Shown piece after piece: positions 22,628 to 34,260 of a stretch of DNA of 64,000 bases. The notes under the pieces were generated by a model that saw only the letters and a program-made list of their open reading frames with translations, did no database searches and had not been told where the DNA came from. Origin of the DNA: Azorinus chamasolen (lineage: Eukaryota; Mollusca; Bivalvia; Cardiida; Solecurtidae); contig OY755242.1 of assembly GCA_963576725.1 (NCBI GenBank), positions 9,577,132 through 9,641,131 of the forward strand, read 5' to 3'. The translations under genes and the position numbers were made by a program. The number at the start of each line of letters is the position of its first letter. The stretch's first letter is position 1.

Positions 22628-24122
22628 CTGTGAATATGAGAAAAAAACAAATAATCATCCAATTCTTTGGTATAATCTTACTGCTCAAGCTTCTCTCAAT
22701 TATCTCTTTTGCTGCAATAGGAAAATATAACAAAAGAACAGAACAATATTTTATTTCTTTAGGACTTAAACATGCTGTTTATCATCCATACACATATCAG
22801 AAAACTTTTGCAAAACGTTTTGCACCAGCATGTCCTCAGGATTCAAGCTGTTTGGCACTGGCGTATATGTTTCAACAGAATTAGATCTACATGTATATTA
22901 TTCCATAAGCCAATAGAGCTGTATGTCCCTGATTAGTCATATCTATATGATCTTGATCTACTCTGTTGGCAAATATATTAAAATGTGTATAGCAGTAACG
23001 GGTTAGTTATTGGAATGCATGAAACAATGTGTACTGGCTTTGAAAATAGTGTAGACCCAGGTCAGAGGCTTGTCCAATTTGAATATTTAGCATTCAAAAA
23101 GTGAAGAACCCTTTCAGCTATGATATACAGGAGCCATCATTCTGTTCAGGGTCTACTATGATTGTAAAGCATTATATGAAGGAAAAGATGAACTCTCTTC
23201 TCTTCACTATCTGTTTTAAATATACATATATTTTTTTTAATTGAATTAAACATTATATAATTTTTCAATTATTTTTCATCTGAAAGGTTCTACAATTAAT
23301 TATACTATCATCTTTATGGTACAAAAATGTTGTATCTACAGCTTGTAAATATATATAAAGGTTAGGAATTCATTATTACAATTCAGAGAAAATTCATAAC
23401 AACATAACAAACAGACTTTAAGAAGTATTAAAGCAGAAAAATCAGACATCATTAATTTTCAGTGAACACATAACAGAACAATTATTATTAGTAACTTGTA
23501 AAGTGCTTATCTGGATGTACTGCATTACATTTTGATAAGTAATTTATAAGTTTATAATTGAAGACAGCTAAGAAATAGTACCAGCTTTAAAATTTGAAGA
23601 AAAAAAACATAACAGTTTGAAAACAACTATGACTCTAAAACTGAGAAAATCCCAATTAAGAGGAATCTAATATTGTCACATATTCAAACATACATTACCA
23701 ATCACAGAATTCACAAATTCTTATGTACATACGTGCCTGACACTGTGAATGGGGGAACAAGCTTACTGGCATTTACAAACACTGCAGACCCAGATCCCAG
23801 ATCAGAGGACACCTGCAGGGACCCTCAGATCTGGGTCTGCACTGTTTGTCATTTATAAACCACTGCCAATTTTGATCCCTTCATACTGACTGGATTTCAC
23901 TATTGCTTAAAAGATAAATGTGTCAGCAATGAAAGGGTTAGGGTCTGTCAACATCCCAAGGTCTTAGTGAAAACTATAGTAATAGTATCTACATTCTTTG
24001 GGAAATCTTTGCAAACAGTTTGGATCCAGATAAGATGCCAAGTACACCAGGAATCTTATCAAGATCCATATTGCCTGACACTCATACTTGAGATAAGTTT
24101 TTGTAAATACAGCAAATCATCT
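22628..24122. other. Intron, mostly unique AT-rich sequence
   Basis: Intron between the 24.8- and 22.6-kb exons, on the 3' side of it in the window. About 23170-23650 is AT-rich with no repeat or open frame I can identify. Weak fold-back cores lie at about 23035-23165 and 23770-23860. A TTTGGATCCAGAT-type core lies at about 24010. Confidence 0.5.
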
Positions 24123-24355
24123 CTAACCATTTACTCCATAAATACACTTTTCTATGCCTTTGTAAACAGAGCAGACCCAGATCAGACAGCTCCTGTGGGA
24201 GCCGTCTGATCAGGGTCTGCTCTGTTTGCTATGAAATAATATAGATACTGCCATGACCAAAATTTCTTACTTTCATGTGCCAATATAAAAATTAGTCTAA
24301 TTAATATTCATATGTAATTATTTCTTACATGAATATTCATGGAGTAAAGGACTAA
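24123..24355. mobile_element. Long TTAA-family MITE with GCAAACAGAGCAGACC core
   Basis: From CTAACCATTTACTCCATAAA to GGAGTAAAGGACTAA. The first half is a hairpin; the second half has the family tail (CTAATTAATATTCATA, ATTTCTTACATGAATATTCA). Terminal TTAAs are decayed to CTAA. Confidence 0.65.
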
Positions 24356-24842
24356 AGCAACCATCAAGAAGCTCTAATTCTGGTTCATAAAGAAAGGTGT
24401 TAGCTCCATGCAGGGTGAATGTAATTCAGGAGCTTTAATGGGATCTTCCTGTAGTACTTGTATCCTGCATGGAGCAACCCTCTTCTTTAAATAAAAGATA
24501 CTCATCATTCATAAAAAGGATGCTTCAGAGCTGTAAAAGAAATTGAAGACTTTTGAATGTTTAGATTGCTGACATAGGTACAAGGAGGTGGTACAGTAAT
24601 CTTGCAATAAACCCCCACTGGTCGACACATAACCAAACATACAAGAATCAAGTTTTCAACAAATTTCCTATGAAACACCCTTATTAATGCTTTCATTTCT
24701 AACAAAACAAGTCAACAATCATAACAGTTTTCACATGCACAATTGACTAAATGCTAGAAGCCATGTGCGGCCTGTAGAGTACAGCCATAACTGCCTCTGG
24801 TATGTGAAGAATCTTCCTCACTTCTCAGGATGTTGGAATTAC

Positions 24843-25140
24843 CTCAAGACTTCCACGCTGAAGAGATTCCCTGGACTTATTAATTTCTGTGGACTTTCCA
24901 GAGAGTCCAGACACATTGCTAGCTTTATCATCGTAAACAGTAACCTCATCGTCACTATCTTCATTATTGGCAGCTTTGCGTAAATCTTTTGACTGTTGTA
25001 GATATTTCTCTGCTCTTTCGATTTCGGTCTCCATTAGCATAATATCTTGCTCATTGATTAGCCACCCAGCCTCCTCTAAAGCTTTCATGAACCAGCGGCG
25101 GTTGTTGAGGAATGATACAGGCACTTCAGCATCACCAAAC
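24843..25140 (-). CDS. VWA3B: VWA3B-like exon, segment A copy 5 of 5
   Basis: A 298-nt exon with acceptor GTTGTCAG and donor GTAATT. It encodes FGDAEVPVSFLNNRRWFMKA, an amphipathic helix, an acidic NEDSDDE patch and a Ser-rich end (SNVSGLSGKS). It is the last exon of segment A. The duplicated block ends about 270 bp further 3', at 24574. It joins the single-copy exon at 22441-22627 in phase 0. Confidence 0.8.
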
Positions 25141-26265
25141 CTGACAACAGCAATTGAGAGTTTAGTGTAAAACTGTTGTAAAATTGGAGTTTTGTGAAAA
25201 TTGTTTAACCCTTTCCCTGTTCAATGTTTATGTAGGAAATAATAACATCATGAATATTTATTTGCTGAATTATTAACACAGCATATGTACAAAAAACACT
25301 ACAGTACAGTCATGATGACATTTGCAAAAATATAGAATTCAGGTGACCTAGATCAGATAAGTCCTGTAGCAGCTGTCTGGTCAGAGTCTGCCGTATTTGT
25401 ATATACATGTATGTCACAGAGGCTCTACTTTAGGCAATGTCAATAAAATCTTACTTTATATTTTAATTCATTACTATTCATCATGAATATAGAAAGTTTT
25501 ATTTGACATGTGGCTTAACAAGATTATGTCCCTGATTCACATCACACCCTTTGTAATGATAAACAATTGTGTGAATTTTGATGAAGATGACTTGAAGTTT
25601 GAAATATGGTTGAGAAAAGGATATGTAATGAAATATGGCTTAAGTTAAAGTTTATGCACAACCAAAACTGAACCAAACAACAACAAAAAACCCTGATTAA
25701 CTCTTTACCTGTTCAATATTCATATAAGAACTATAATGAGCTCATAAATATTATTTGGATTATTTCTTAAAACGGCATAATATGACACAGGAATTTTTGG
25801 CTCAGACAGAAACTGTAGAATAAGATCTATATTCTATCATAGGCAAACAGAGCAGACTCTGATCAGACGGCCCATACAGGAGCGATCTGATCTGGGTCTA
25901 CTGACTGAGTCTACTCTGTTTGCAAAAGTGTGAAAAGGTGTTTATATTATGGAAAGGGTTAGCTCTTTCACCACAGAAGTCACCAGAAAACAACTGATGG
26001 AGGTTGCTGCAAATCAGCGAATCTTTGATCACCTATACAAATAGTTTGGATCCAGATGAGATGCTGAGTGACTCCATCTTATCACGCAGGATCCAAACTA
26101 TTTGTCACACCACTAATTTTTTATTGCAAAAACATTGAAGGAACGTCCACTCTGAAACTAACAGTGAACATCAGTGTTTGCAGACAAGAATAAATTGGCA
26201 CTAAAGTGTTAATCGCATACATGTATTCTCTTTACCTATTCTCAGAGCAACAGATAAAGGTAAGT

Positions 26266-26425
26266 ACTCAAGTACTAAAATTGTCATCTCTCCACCAAAC
26301 AAAATGTTGTGACCACTCTTTAGAATTGTCTCTTTGACTCAAATACTAAGTCGTCCTTTCTCAAACTCTATGTTATTTTAAAGAGTAGCCACACCATAGG
26401 GTTTGGTAGAGAAATAAAGAAGTTA
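26266..26425. mobile_element. Fold-back MITE with CTCCACCAAA ends
   Basis: Arms CTCCACCAAA...GACCACTCTTTAGAAT and their degraded inverse ending TTTGGTAGAGAAATAAAG. A better preserved relative is at 42952-43070, where the centre is AATCGTCTCTTTGAGACGATT. Confidence 0.6.
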
Positions 26426-26513
26426 TTCTTGAAAATGTTTTAATTTACGCATGCTATCTGGACCTCTGATTCCACAAGAATTTTCATGGCAAACAATCTT
26501 CTGTATACCGGTA

Positions 26514-26719
26514 CAGTAGAACCTCTCTATAACAACCACTAAATTGTGTTAATTAGTTGGTATTTAGGGCAGGTGGCTGCTTAAAGCAAGGTGAAAGTAA
26601 AACAGAACGCTCCTAATTAGGAGCGTTCTGTTTTACTTTCACCTTGCTTTAAGCAGACACCTGCATTTAACACAAAATGCTTGATGTAATTTAGTGGCCG
26701 TTATAGAGAGGTTTTACTG
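26514..26719. mobile_element. pogo/Tigger-like MITE with TA duplication, segment A
   Basis: Ends CAGTAGAACCTCTCTATAAC and GAGAGGTTTTACTG, flanked by TA on both sides. It is an almost perfect 206-bp inverted repeat centred on GCTCCTAATTAGGAGC. It lies 15 bp from the donor of exon 26735-26788. The segment B copy is at 55647-55852. Confidence 0.82.
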
Positions 26720-26734
26720 TATACATGTACTTAC

Positions 26735-26788
26735 TCTTCTTCTTTTGTTTCCCTGGGTATGGTCTCCCACACCATAGCATCCAGTCTC
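26735..26788 (-). CDS. VWA3B: VWA3B-like exon, segment A copy 4 of 5
   Basis: A 54-nt exon, 1 nt in and 2 nt out, with acceptor GTCTTCCAG and a consensus donor GTAAGTAC. It encodes RLDAMVWETIPRETKEEE. It splices directly to the 24843-25140 exon (GA+G = Glu). A spurious mini-exon at about 26236-26266 was considered between them but breaks the phase. Confidence 0.77.
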
Positions 26789-27395
26789 CTGGAAGACATT
26801 AAGTAATGCAAAATCATACACTTGTGGACGTCTTCAGTACCAATTTAGGGTGAGTCTTGATGATCATTTTTGTAAGAAATAATGACATCATCAATATCAG
26901 TAAAATGAATTTTGATAATGGCATATGAAGACAGGAATTTTGGCTATGAGAGAAACTGTGAAATCAGATCTAGATTATTCTACAACCAAACAGCAGATCC
27001 TAATCAGATGGCTCCTACAGGAGCCATATGATATGGGTGTACTATTTTGCAAAGTCAATAAAAGGCAAATCTAAGAGGTATAGGATTAATGCATTGGAGA
27101 AGTCATTTATTTTGGTGCATTGATATTGATAGGAGAACAGCTTCTGAGACAGCAACGTAACTATCTCAGATTATCATTCACAGGCCTCTTAAATTGAGCA
27201 AAGTATTAGGAAGAAAACATTTCATGGTGAAAATTCAAATAATCAGTCTATGAAATATAAGACTGATTTTTGAGATTGAGAATGACATAACATTTTGAAT
27301 GTGCGAAAGGTCAGTTACATGTAGCTGGCACTTGCAAAACAGTGTCAGATGCAGATCAGGATCCACACTTGTCATTACAAATCCTCGTGAATATC

Positions 27396-27629
27396 TTAAA
27401 CCATTCCCTCCTAGACTATTATTAGACTAAACCTCTTTGAATAAATCTACTGAAAATGAGCATTTACTAGAGAAAAGAATTTTTTAATAATTGTGTAGTT
27501 TTGAAATCACTGTGATAAATAGAGCATTAATTTTGCTCCTATGGAGCAAATGCTCTATTTATCACAATGGTTTCAAAATGTGACTGTTACAGAGGCGTCA
27601 ACATGTGTCACTTGGAGGGAGTGGGTTAA
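27396..27629. mobile_element. TTAA MITE with GAGCAAATGCTC core, segment A
   Basis: 234 bp from TTAAACCATTCCCTCCTAGA to GAGGGAGTGGGTTAA, with TTAA on both sides and the family body. The copy in segment B is at 56529-56762. Confidence 0.78.
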
Positions 27630-27842
27630 TAGTTTCATACTGAATGGACTCTACCATTAACACTAATGAATATTTATGCCTGAGTTGGTCCCTTCATGAA
27701 TATTATTAACTTAATTCTCATAATGTAAAATGTTTAACCATTTCCTCCATAAATACGCCTTTCTAAGCCTCTGTAAAACTATCATATCAAGATGCTCATA
27801 AATTTATCCATACTTTCATTAGAGAGGATTTTCTGTACCTAC

Positions 27843-27964
27843 CTGTTGTACATGGCTATCAGTCTCTGTAACTTTTCTTCATAAACCTTTAGATTAGCTC
27901 CATTGGGATTTATCAGTTTGATTGGTCGTCTACTTTTGTTGGAAACATGAGCAATCGGTAGCAC
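27843..27964 (-). CDS. VWA3B: VWA3B-like exon, segment A copy 3 of 5
   Basis: A 122-nt exon with acceptor TAATACCCAG and donor GTAGGT, phase 0 in and 2 nt out. It encodes VLPIAHVSNKSRRPIKLINP and YEEKLQRLIAMYN. The split AG+G codon gives an arginine that joins the next exon (RRLDAMVWE). Confidence 0.78.
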
Positions 27965-28964
27965 CTGGGTATTAAACATAGCAATGAAACTACTAACAAC
28001 ATACATATACCTATTTTCAAACCTTTACTGTATAGATACGCCGTCTGAAGTCTTTGCAAACAGAGTATGGTCAAATGCCTCTAAACTGGACCTTTAAATT
28101 AGTATCAGTATCGGTCTTTAACCCTTACAACGCTGAATTTTCAAATGGAATATTCCAAAATTTAAATAGGTCAAGCTTATGGTGAATATTTAGGGATGTT
28201 TTCTAAAGAAAAGTGTAACATGACAAACAGTGCAGACCCTGATTAAAGGGCTCCCCTATGAGCCCTCTCATCTGGGTCTACACTGTTTGCAAAGGACATT
28301 AGTTACTCTGGTCCCGCATTGTAAGGGTTAACACAGGTGTCAGCTTAATGCAGGTTGAAAGTCCACAGAAAGGACCATATATAAGCAACTTTCTGCATGA
28401 CTTTCACCCTACATTGAGCAGCCACCTGCATAGAAAAGACCTAAAATGTTCTTTGTGGTCCAGAGAGGGTTTACTGTAGATCCAGTTCAGGAAACTTTGA
28501 CATGATGTCTTAGAATCAGGAATAACGATTTGTTCCTTTATTCCATGAATATTGCTTTCTTGACCTTTGCAAACAGCGTAGACCCAGATCAAATGGTTCC
28601 TTTAGGAGCAATCTGATCAGGGTATGCTCTGCTTGCATGAATATAGTAAAGGGCTAAATGTATTTTTGTGAAAACTAGTGAGGCATTTTGAAATATAAAA
28701 TGATTACAAACTTAGAAATTGTTTCAGTTTGTTGACAATGTTTTTTATTTGTCTGACTGCATGAAAAATTATTGCTGTCGCTTGCACAAAAGACAAATCA
28801 CATAAGTAAAATGACTGTATTATACTAATGTAGCAGGTAAAATGACTGTATTATACTAATGTATAAGAGGTATTTTTCCATGCTTGCCAGAAACTGTAGA
28901 GCAGTTACAATTGTAATCAATGGGTTTATTGTGATAATTGTAAACAAATTTCTAAATGGCTTAC

Positions 28965-29121
28965 CTCGTCAGAGACTTTAGACAGCACATTTTTGTCCAG
29001 TATGGGGACGTATTTGGCTTTGTGTGGTATAGCTGTGGGAGCCAAAGCATCAAGCAAGGTCATCTTGCGAGCCACCAGTCCATTCTTCTTCAGCCACTCC
29101 TTAGAAGATGTGTAACGTGAT
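28965..29121 (-). CDS. VWA3B: VWA3B-like exon, segment A copy 2 of 5
   Basis: A 157-nt exon, phase 1 in and 0 out, encoding the EWLKKNGLVARKMTLLDALA and KYVPILDKNVL segment. The split lysine codon (AA then A) joins it to the previous exon. The predicted protein equals that of 58098-58254, so neither copy shows frameshift or stop damage. The upstream intron is a six-unit GACCTTGACC array starting just before the acceptor. Confidence 0.78.
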
Positions 29122-29139
29122 CTGAAACAAGAGATGTCA

Positions 29140-30030
29140 CAGTCACGTGACAAGTGCCCCGAAAAATTGTACCCTGTGACCTTGACATTTGACCCATGGA
29201 CCAGGGAGTTGACACATCGTCTTTGTGTCGTGAACATTTGTGCCTGGTTCCTTTGAAATCCATTCACAGATAAATAAGTAATTATACCCTGTGACCTTGA
29301 CCTTTGACATATGGACCAGGGAGATGAACGCGACACATCGTCTTTGTCTGGACGTGGTGAACATATGTGCCAAGTTATATTGAAATCCATTGATAGATAA
29401 AGATGTTACAGACCGGACACGAAATGTGTGACAAAGTAATTGTATTCTGTGACATTGGCCTTTGACCCATGGACTAGGGAGTTGAAAGCGACACATTATC
29501 TTTGTCTGGTGAACATTTGTGCCAAATCATATTGAAATCCATTGATATATAAAGAAGTTACAGACCGGACACGACATTTGTGACAAAGTAATTGTACCCT
29601 GTGACCTTGACCTTTGACATATGGACCTGGGAGTTGAAAGCGACACATCGTCTTTGTCTGGTGAACATTTGTGCCAAGTTATATTGAAATCCATTGATAG
29701 ATAAAGAAGTTACAGACTGGACACGAAATTTGTTATAAAGTTATTTTACCCTGTGACCTTGACCTTTGACCCATGGACCTGGGAGTTGAACGCGACACAT
29801 TGTCTTTGTGTGGTGAACATTTATGCCAAGTTATATTGAAATATATTGATAGATAAAGAAGTTACAGGCCGGACACGATATTTGTAACAAAGTAATTGTA
29901 CCCTGTGACCTTGACCTTTGACCAATTGACCTGGGAGTTGAAAGCGACGCATCGTCTTTGTGTGGTGAACATTTGTGCAAAGTTATATTGAAATCCATCC
30001 ACAGATAAAGAAGTTATAGAAGGGACACGA
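29140..30030. repeat. Six-unit GACCTTGACCTTTGACC array, segment A
   Basis: Units of about 150 bp start at about 29169, 29287, 29450, 29597, 29751 and 29901. Each has TGTGACCTTGACCTTTGACC, GGGAGTTGAAAGCGACACAT, GTGAACATTTGTGCCAAGTT and GATAGATAAAGAAGTTACAG. The array lies in the intron directly upstream of exon 28965-29121. Confidence 0.9.
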
Positions 30031-30405
30031 ATTTGGGTCGGACAGATGGAAGGACAGACGGACGGACACACTAACAAATGGGTAGTTGTGTGACTTTTTC
30101 CTTTGATCTTTTCTTGTGGGACTAGTCCCACAAGTATAACTATTTTTGGCTCTAACTTTGGAATAGAATGATCTGGAAGCTAACCCTAACCCTATGTCCC
30201 ATAACAGGCCAGGTTAATGTCACAAGAAATGGCCAGGTTAATGTCACAAGAGATGGCCAGGTTAATGATTTTACTTGTGCGACTAGTTAAAAAAAGGCAC
30301 ACAACTACCCATTGGTGAGTGCTGATGGACGGACGGATGGACAGACGGACAGACGGAAGGACGGACAATGCGATTACTATATGCCCGCCTTTGGGGGCAT
30401 AAAAA
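30031..30405. mobile_element. Fold-back element with GACGGAC flanks, segment A
   Basis: Second copy of the element at 19726-20145: the same AATGGGTAGTTGTGTGAC arms, CTTGTGGGACTAGTCCCACA palindrome and 24-bp sub-repeats. It is followed by a GGACGGACGGATGGACAGAC tract and a TATGCCCGCC...GGGGGCATA palindrome that ends the composite. The segment B copy runs to 59386. Confidence 0.75.
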
Positions 30406-30628
30406 TTAACCCAAGTAAAGTAATTAATTTACCCAAAATATAACCTTTTTATATTGAATGGACTCTATCATTAAATATGAATGGAACATTCCACTTTGAA
30501 AATTCAGTATTCAGAGAGTTAACAAACATAATATGGTAGGTGGAGTCTTGCATGAATATTCATGAAGTAAAGGGTAAAGTTAACTCGAGTGCTCTACAGA
30601 AGTTTTACTGTAACATAACAAATCTTAC

Positions 30629-30683
30629 TTTTTAGACCTTGGCCTTCTTCTAGCAGCCATTGCACGGGCTTCTCGTGCTTCCA
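30629..30683 (-). CDS. VWA3B: VWA3B-like exon, segment A copy 1 of 5
   Basis: A 55-nt exon with acceptor TTCTTTTTCAG and donor GTAAGA; it starts with 2 nt and ends with 2 nt of split codons. It continues from the exon at 50084-50212 (phase 1 into 2) and encodes the basic EAREARAMAARRRPRSKK helix. No coding differences from 59610-59664 were seen. Confidence 0.75.
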
Positions 30684-31647
30684 CTGAAAAAGAACCAAAA
30701 CACAATTACTATAAAACCAAGCTGCTGCCAGATAAATTTATTCGCTACGCTGGTTACTTTCAACATTAATCAAACTTATTTTATAACAAAGATATTATCC
30801 ATCCCTAAAAACAAAACAAAAAAAACAATAAAACTTTTTTCAAGAGCATTTCTTTATTTCTCCACCAAATCCAATGCTTTGGCCACTCTTTAATACTGTC
30901 TTGAAGAGACGGTTCTAAAGAGTGGTCAGAACATAGGGACTGGTCAAGAAATGATACATCTCGTAGTTTATCCTTTATCTACGACTCTGGTTGAATATCG
31001 AACAGTTTGGCCGATATTAGTCACTGATACCAAAGATCCAGATAAGATGCATAAATTAAAATAGTTTCAAAAGATAACTTCTTTATTCCTCCAGCAAACT
31101 CTATACTGTGACCACGCTTTAGAATCGTCTCTTTGAGATGATTCTTTACAGTGGTCGCAATGTAGGTTTTGGTGGAGAAATAATGATATTAGTATTTGGG
31201 TACACACCCTTATCTGTAGCTCTGCATACATACCATAGTAAAACAGTAAGAAATTTTGCAAGTAAGGGAATACAAAACATTAACTAGCAATGTAAGTAAT
31301 TAATAATTTGATAAATGATGTAGGAAAATGTCATGAAGTGGTTTAGGACACAGGGCAAATTTATTGTGCAGTAAAACCTGTGTTAAGAGACCAATATTGA
31401 ATGAACACAAGCATTTTAAAAGGATGTAGCTACTTATTGCAGGGAAAATGTAATGCAGACTGATCCTTTGGGAGCATTCAGCATTTCTTTTGTCCTGCAT
31501 TACGCCATCATCTGTCTTGAACATCTTGTTAATATATAATCATTTGTTGAAAAACTAATCAGTCCATGACTAGTCATAGTGTATTAAACTCATATTAATA
31601 TTTATAGGGAAAAGGTTAACTGTACCGGCATTTCAAAATAGTGTTAC

Positions 31648-32272
31648 CCAAATCAGAGAGCTCATAGAGGAGCTCTCCGACCCAAATCTGAGAGCTCATA
31701 GAGGAGCTGTCTTACCTAAATCAGAGAGCTCATAGAGGAGCTGTCTGATCCAAATCTGAGAGCTAATAGAGGAGCTGTCTGACCCAAATCAGAGAGCTCA
31801 TAAAGGAGCTGTCTGATCCAAATTAGAGAGCTCATAGAGGAGCTGTCTGACCCAAATCAGAGAGCTCATAAAGGAGCTGTCTGACTCAAATTAGAGAGCT
31901 CATAGAGGAGCTGTCTGACCCAAATTAGAGAGCTCATGAGGAGCTGTCTTACCCAAATCAAAGAGCTCATAGAGGAGCCGTCCGACCCAAATCAGAGAGC
32001 TCATGGAGGAGCTCTCCGACCCATATCAGAGAGCTCATAGAAGAGCTCCCCAACCCAAATCAGAGAACTCATAGAGGAGCTCCCCGACCCAAATCAGAGA
32101 GCTCATAGAGGAGCTCCCTGACCTAAATTAGAGAGCTAATAGAGGAGCTGTCTAACCTTAATCAAAGAGCTCATAGAGGAGCTCCCCGATCCAAATCAGA
32201 CAGCTCATAGAGGAGCTCTCTGACCCAAATCATAGAGCTCATAAAGGAGCTGTCTGACGCAAATCTGCATTG
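31648..32272. repeat. 34-bp minisatellite, about 18 copies, segment A
   Basis: Period about 34 bp, unit CCCAAATCAGAGAGCTCATA then GAGGAGCTGTCTGA. Each unit is itself partly self-complementary (GAGAGCTC...GAGCTCTC variants). It starts after CAAAATAGTGTTACCC and stops at CTGACGCAAATCTGCATTGTG, the degraded ends of a fold-back MITE. Confidence 0.93.
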
Positions 32273-33381
32273 TGTGTTACTCAAACTGCACTAGGAAATT
32301 CAAACTTGATAACACCAGTGTTATTATTCATACTAATTAGCCTAACATAGCATAATATTACTTCATACAGTTTAACCTGCTTTAATATTATAGCTTGTTA
32401 CCTGATATAGATGAGATTGCTAACAGAGTAGACACATATCAGATGGCTCACGCAGGAGCCATCTGATCAGGGTCTGTTCTGTTTGCTTATGAAATAAGAT
32501 AAATCTGATTCTACAGTTTCTGCCATGGTAAACCATATACTAGTTCAATATGCCATAGTAATTAATATAGCAATTGAGATTGGTATACAGGTGTTACATC
32601 TTACATGAACTGTCATCAGGTAAAGGATAGAGAATATTATATGAGTGTATGTCAAATAGTGAATTTATTCAATGAGGATAAAATGTTGCAAGAACATTCT
32701 TGTATGTTGCAAGAACTTATTTTTATCCAATAGGTTCAATATATAATATCCCTTTGTATGTGGGCAGTCAATTGCAAATAGCTAAGACCCAGATTAGAGA
32801 GCTCCTACAGGAGCTTCTACAGGAGCCCTCTAACCTGGGTCTGGACTGCTTTCCATAAAAATTATATTCTATAATAAAAATGTTTTGTTTTTCTTTGTGA
32901 ATTGCTCCATAAATATTCATAGAGGTCAAGTATTCTAATTCAGCATATACTGGGTTAAACCACAAACATTTGATGTTTTTATTTTTTTTATCACATGTAC
33001 ATGAATATACAGAGATATTTTTAATATAGAGAGAGTTGTAAGTTTCAAGTACATTGATAGAATAGCAAAAAGAAATTAATGGTGTTATGCGTTTAACATA
33101 ATGAAGTGTTGCATTATTCAAAAAGGTACCGTAATTGTTTTTATTACAAATGTTCTGAAAATGTAAATGGTTGTAACCCTTTAACTCATAGACACACCTT
33201 TTGATTATTTTACAATCAAGGTAGACGCTGATCAGATGCATGGCTCCTGTCGGAGCTTTCTGATCAGGATCTGTTTGCCTTACATGAATATTAATGAGGT
33301 TATGGGTTAATTATCATTGTAAAAAAAAGTTCTGTCATTGATCACTCCTGAGGTACATCCTTTGACATCAATGAATCCTAC

Positions 33382-33609
33382 TTAACCCATTCCTCCATAT
33401 GCTATTTTTAGACCTAACCTCTTTGAATGAATCTACCCAAAAGGAGCATTTACTAGAGAAAAGTAAAATTGTAGAATTTTGTAGTTTGAAACCATTTTGA
33501 TAAATGGAGCATTTGTTCGTATAGGAGCAAATGCTCTATTTATCACAATGGTTTCAAGAATTGGTATTACAGAGGCGTAGAAAGTTGTATTTATGGAGGA
33601 AAGGGTTAA
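33382..33609. mobile_element. TTAA MITE with GAGCAAATGCTC core, segment A
   Basis: 228 bp from TTAACCCATTCCTCCATATG to GGAGGAAAGGGTTAA, TTAA on both sides. It is followed 12 bp later by another TTAA-bounded element (33622-33866). Segment B copy at 62363-62590. Confidence 0.8.
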
Positions 33610-33621
33610 AAGCATTTCACC

Positions 33622-33866
33622 TTAAACCATTCTCCTGATGAATATTTATCTAACAAATAATGACATCATGAATATTGGTTTTATTATGAATATTATTATA
33701 CTGACATTTGAACAGGATATTTTAGCTGTATTGGAAGCTATAAAATCAGATCTATATTATTCTAGAAGCAGACAGTAGATCATGATCAGATGGCTCCTAC
33801 AGGAGATGTCTAATCTGGATCTACTCTGTTTGCAAAGGTATCAAAAAGACATCTAAAGGGGTTTAA
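33622..33866. mobile_element. Long TTAA-family MITE, segment A
   Basis: 245 bp between TTAAACCATTCTCCTGATGA and AAAGGGGTTTAA. It contains AATAATGACATCATGAATAT and a GATCAGATGGCTCCTACAGG hairpin. The segment B copy is at 62603-62847. Confidence 0.7.
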
Positions 33867-33939
33867 TATGGAATATCATTATATCATGATCATGTTTTGC
33901 ATAATATACTGTATGTATGATCATGCTATATATAAAACC

Positions 33940-34260
33940 CTTTCTTCCATGAATATTCATGTAAGAAATAATGATGTCATGAATATAATTGGATCAAATT
34001 CCTATAATCACAGGGGCAAAACACGTTTGAGTCAGTATATAAACATATACTGACTCAAACATGTCTTGCCCTTGCGGCTATAATAGCATACTATTATGGG
34101 CATAAGAATTTTTTGGTCATGGCAGATATAGTAGAATCATATCTATATTATATCATAAGCAAACAGAGCAGACCCTGATCAGATTGCTCCTATAGGAGCA
34201 ATCTGATCTGGGTCTACTCTGTTTGCAAAGGCATGGGAAGGCGTATATATGGTGTAAAGA
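33940..34260. mobile_element. Long TTAA-family MITE with an inner hairpin insertion, segment A
   Basis: Family landmarks CTTCCATGAATATTCATGTA and AATAATGATGTCATGAATAT are followed by a near-perfect hairpin at 34012-34073 (arms TTTGAGTCAGTATAT and its inverse). The usual core follows, GATCAGATTGCTCCTATAGG. The extra hairpin is absent from other members, so it is a later insertion. Confidence 0.6.

Noticed and set aside
26236..26266. Possible 31-nt exon (acceptor after TTGAG, donor GTAAAG) between two real exons.
   Set aside because: It breaks the reading frame; the flanking exons join in phase without it. It also borders a MITE.
28926..29390. Long minus-strand open frames over the GACCTTGACC array (also 58059-58523 and neighbours).
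   Set aside because: They arise because the tandem repeat happens to be open; only the part up to the acceptor at 29121 is exon.
32768..33241. A 157-codon open frame, present in both segments (also 61749-62222).
   Set aside because: It spans a fold-back core and AT-rich sequence, its composition is Asn/Ile/Lys/Tyr-rich and it has no domain. Conservation between segments reflects the duplication only.
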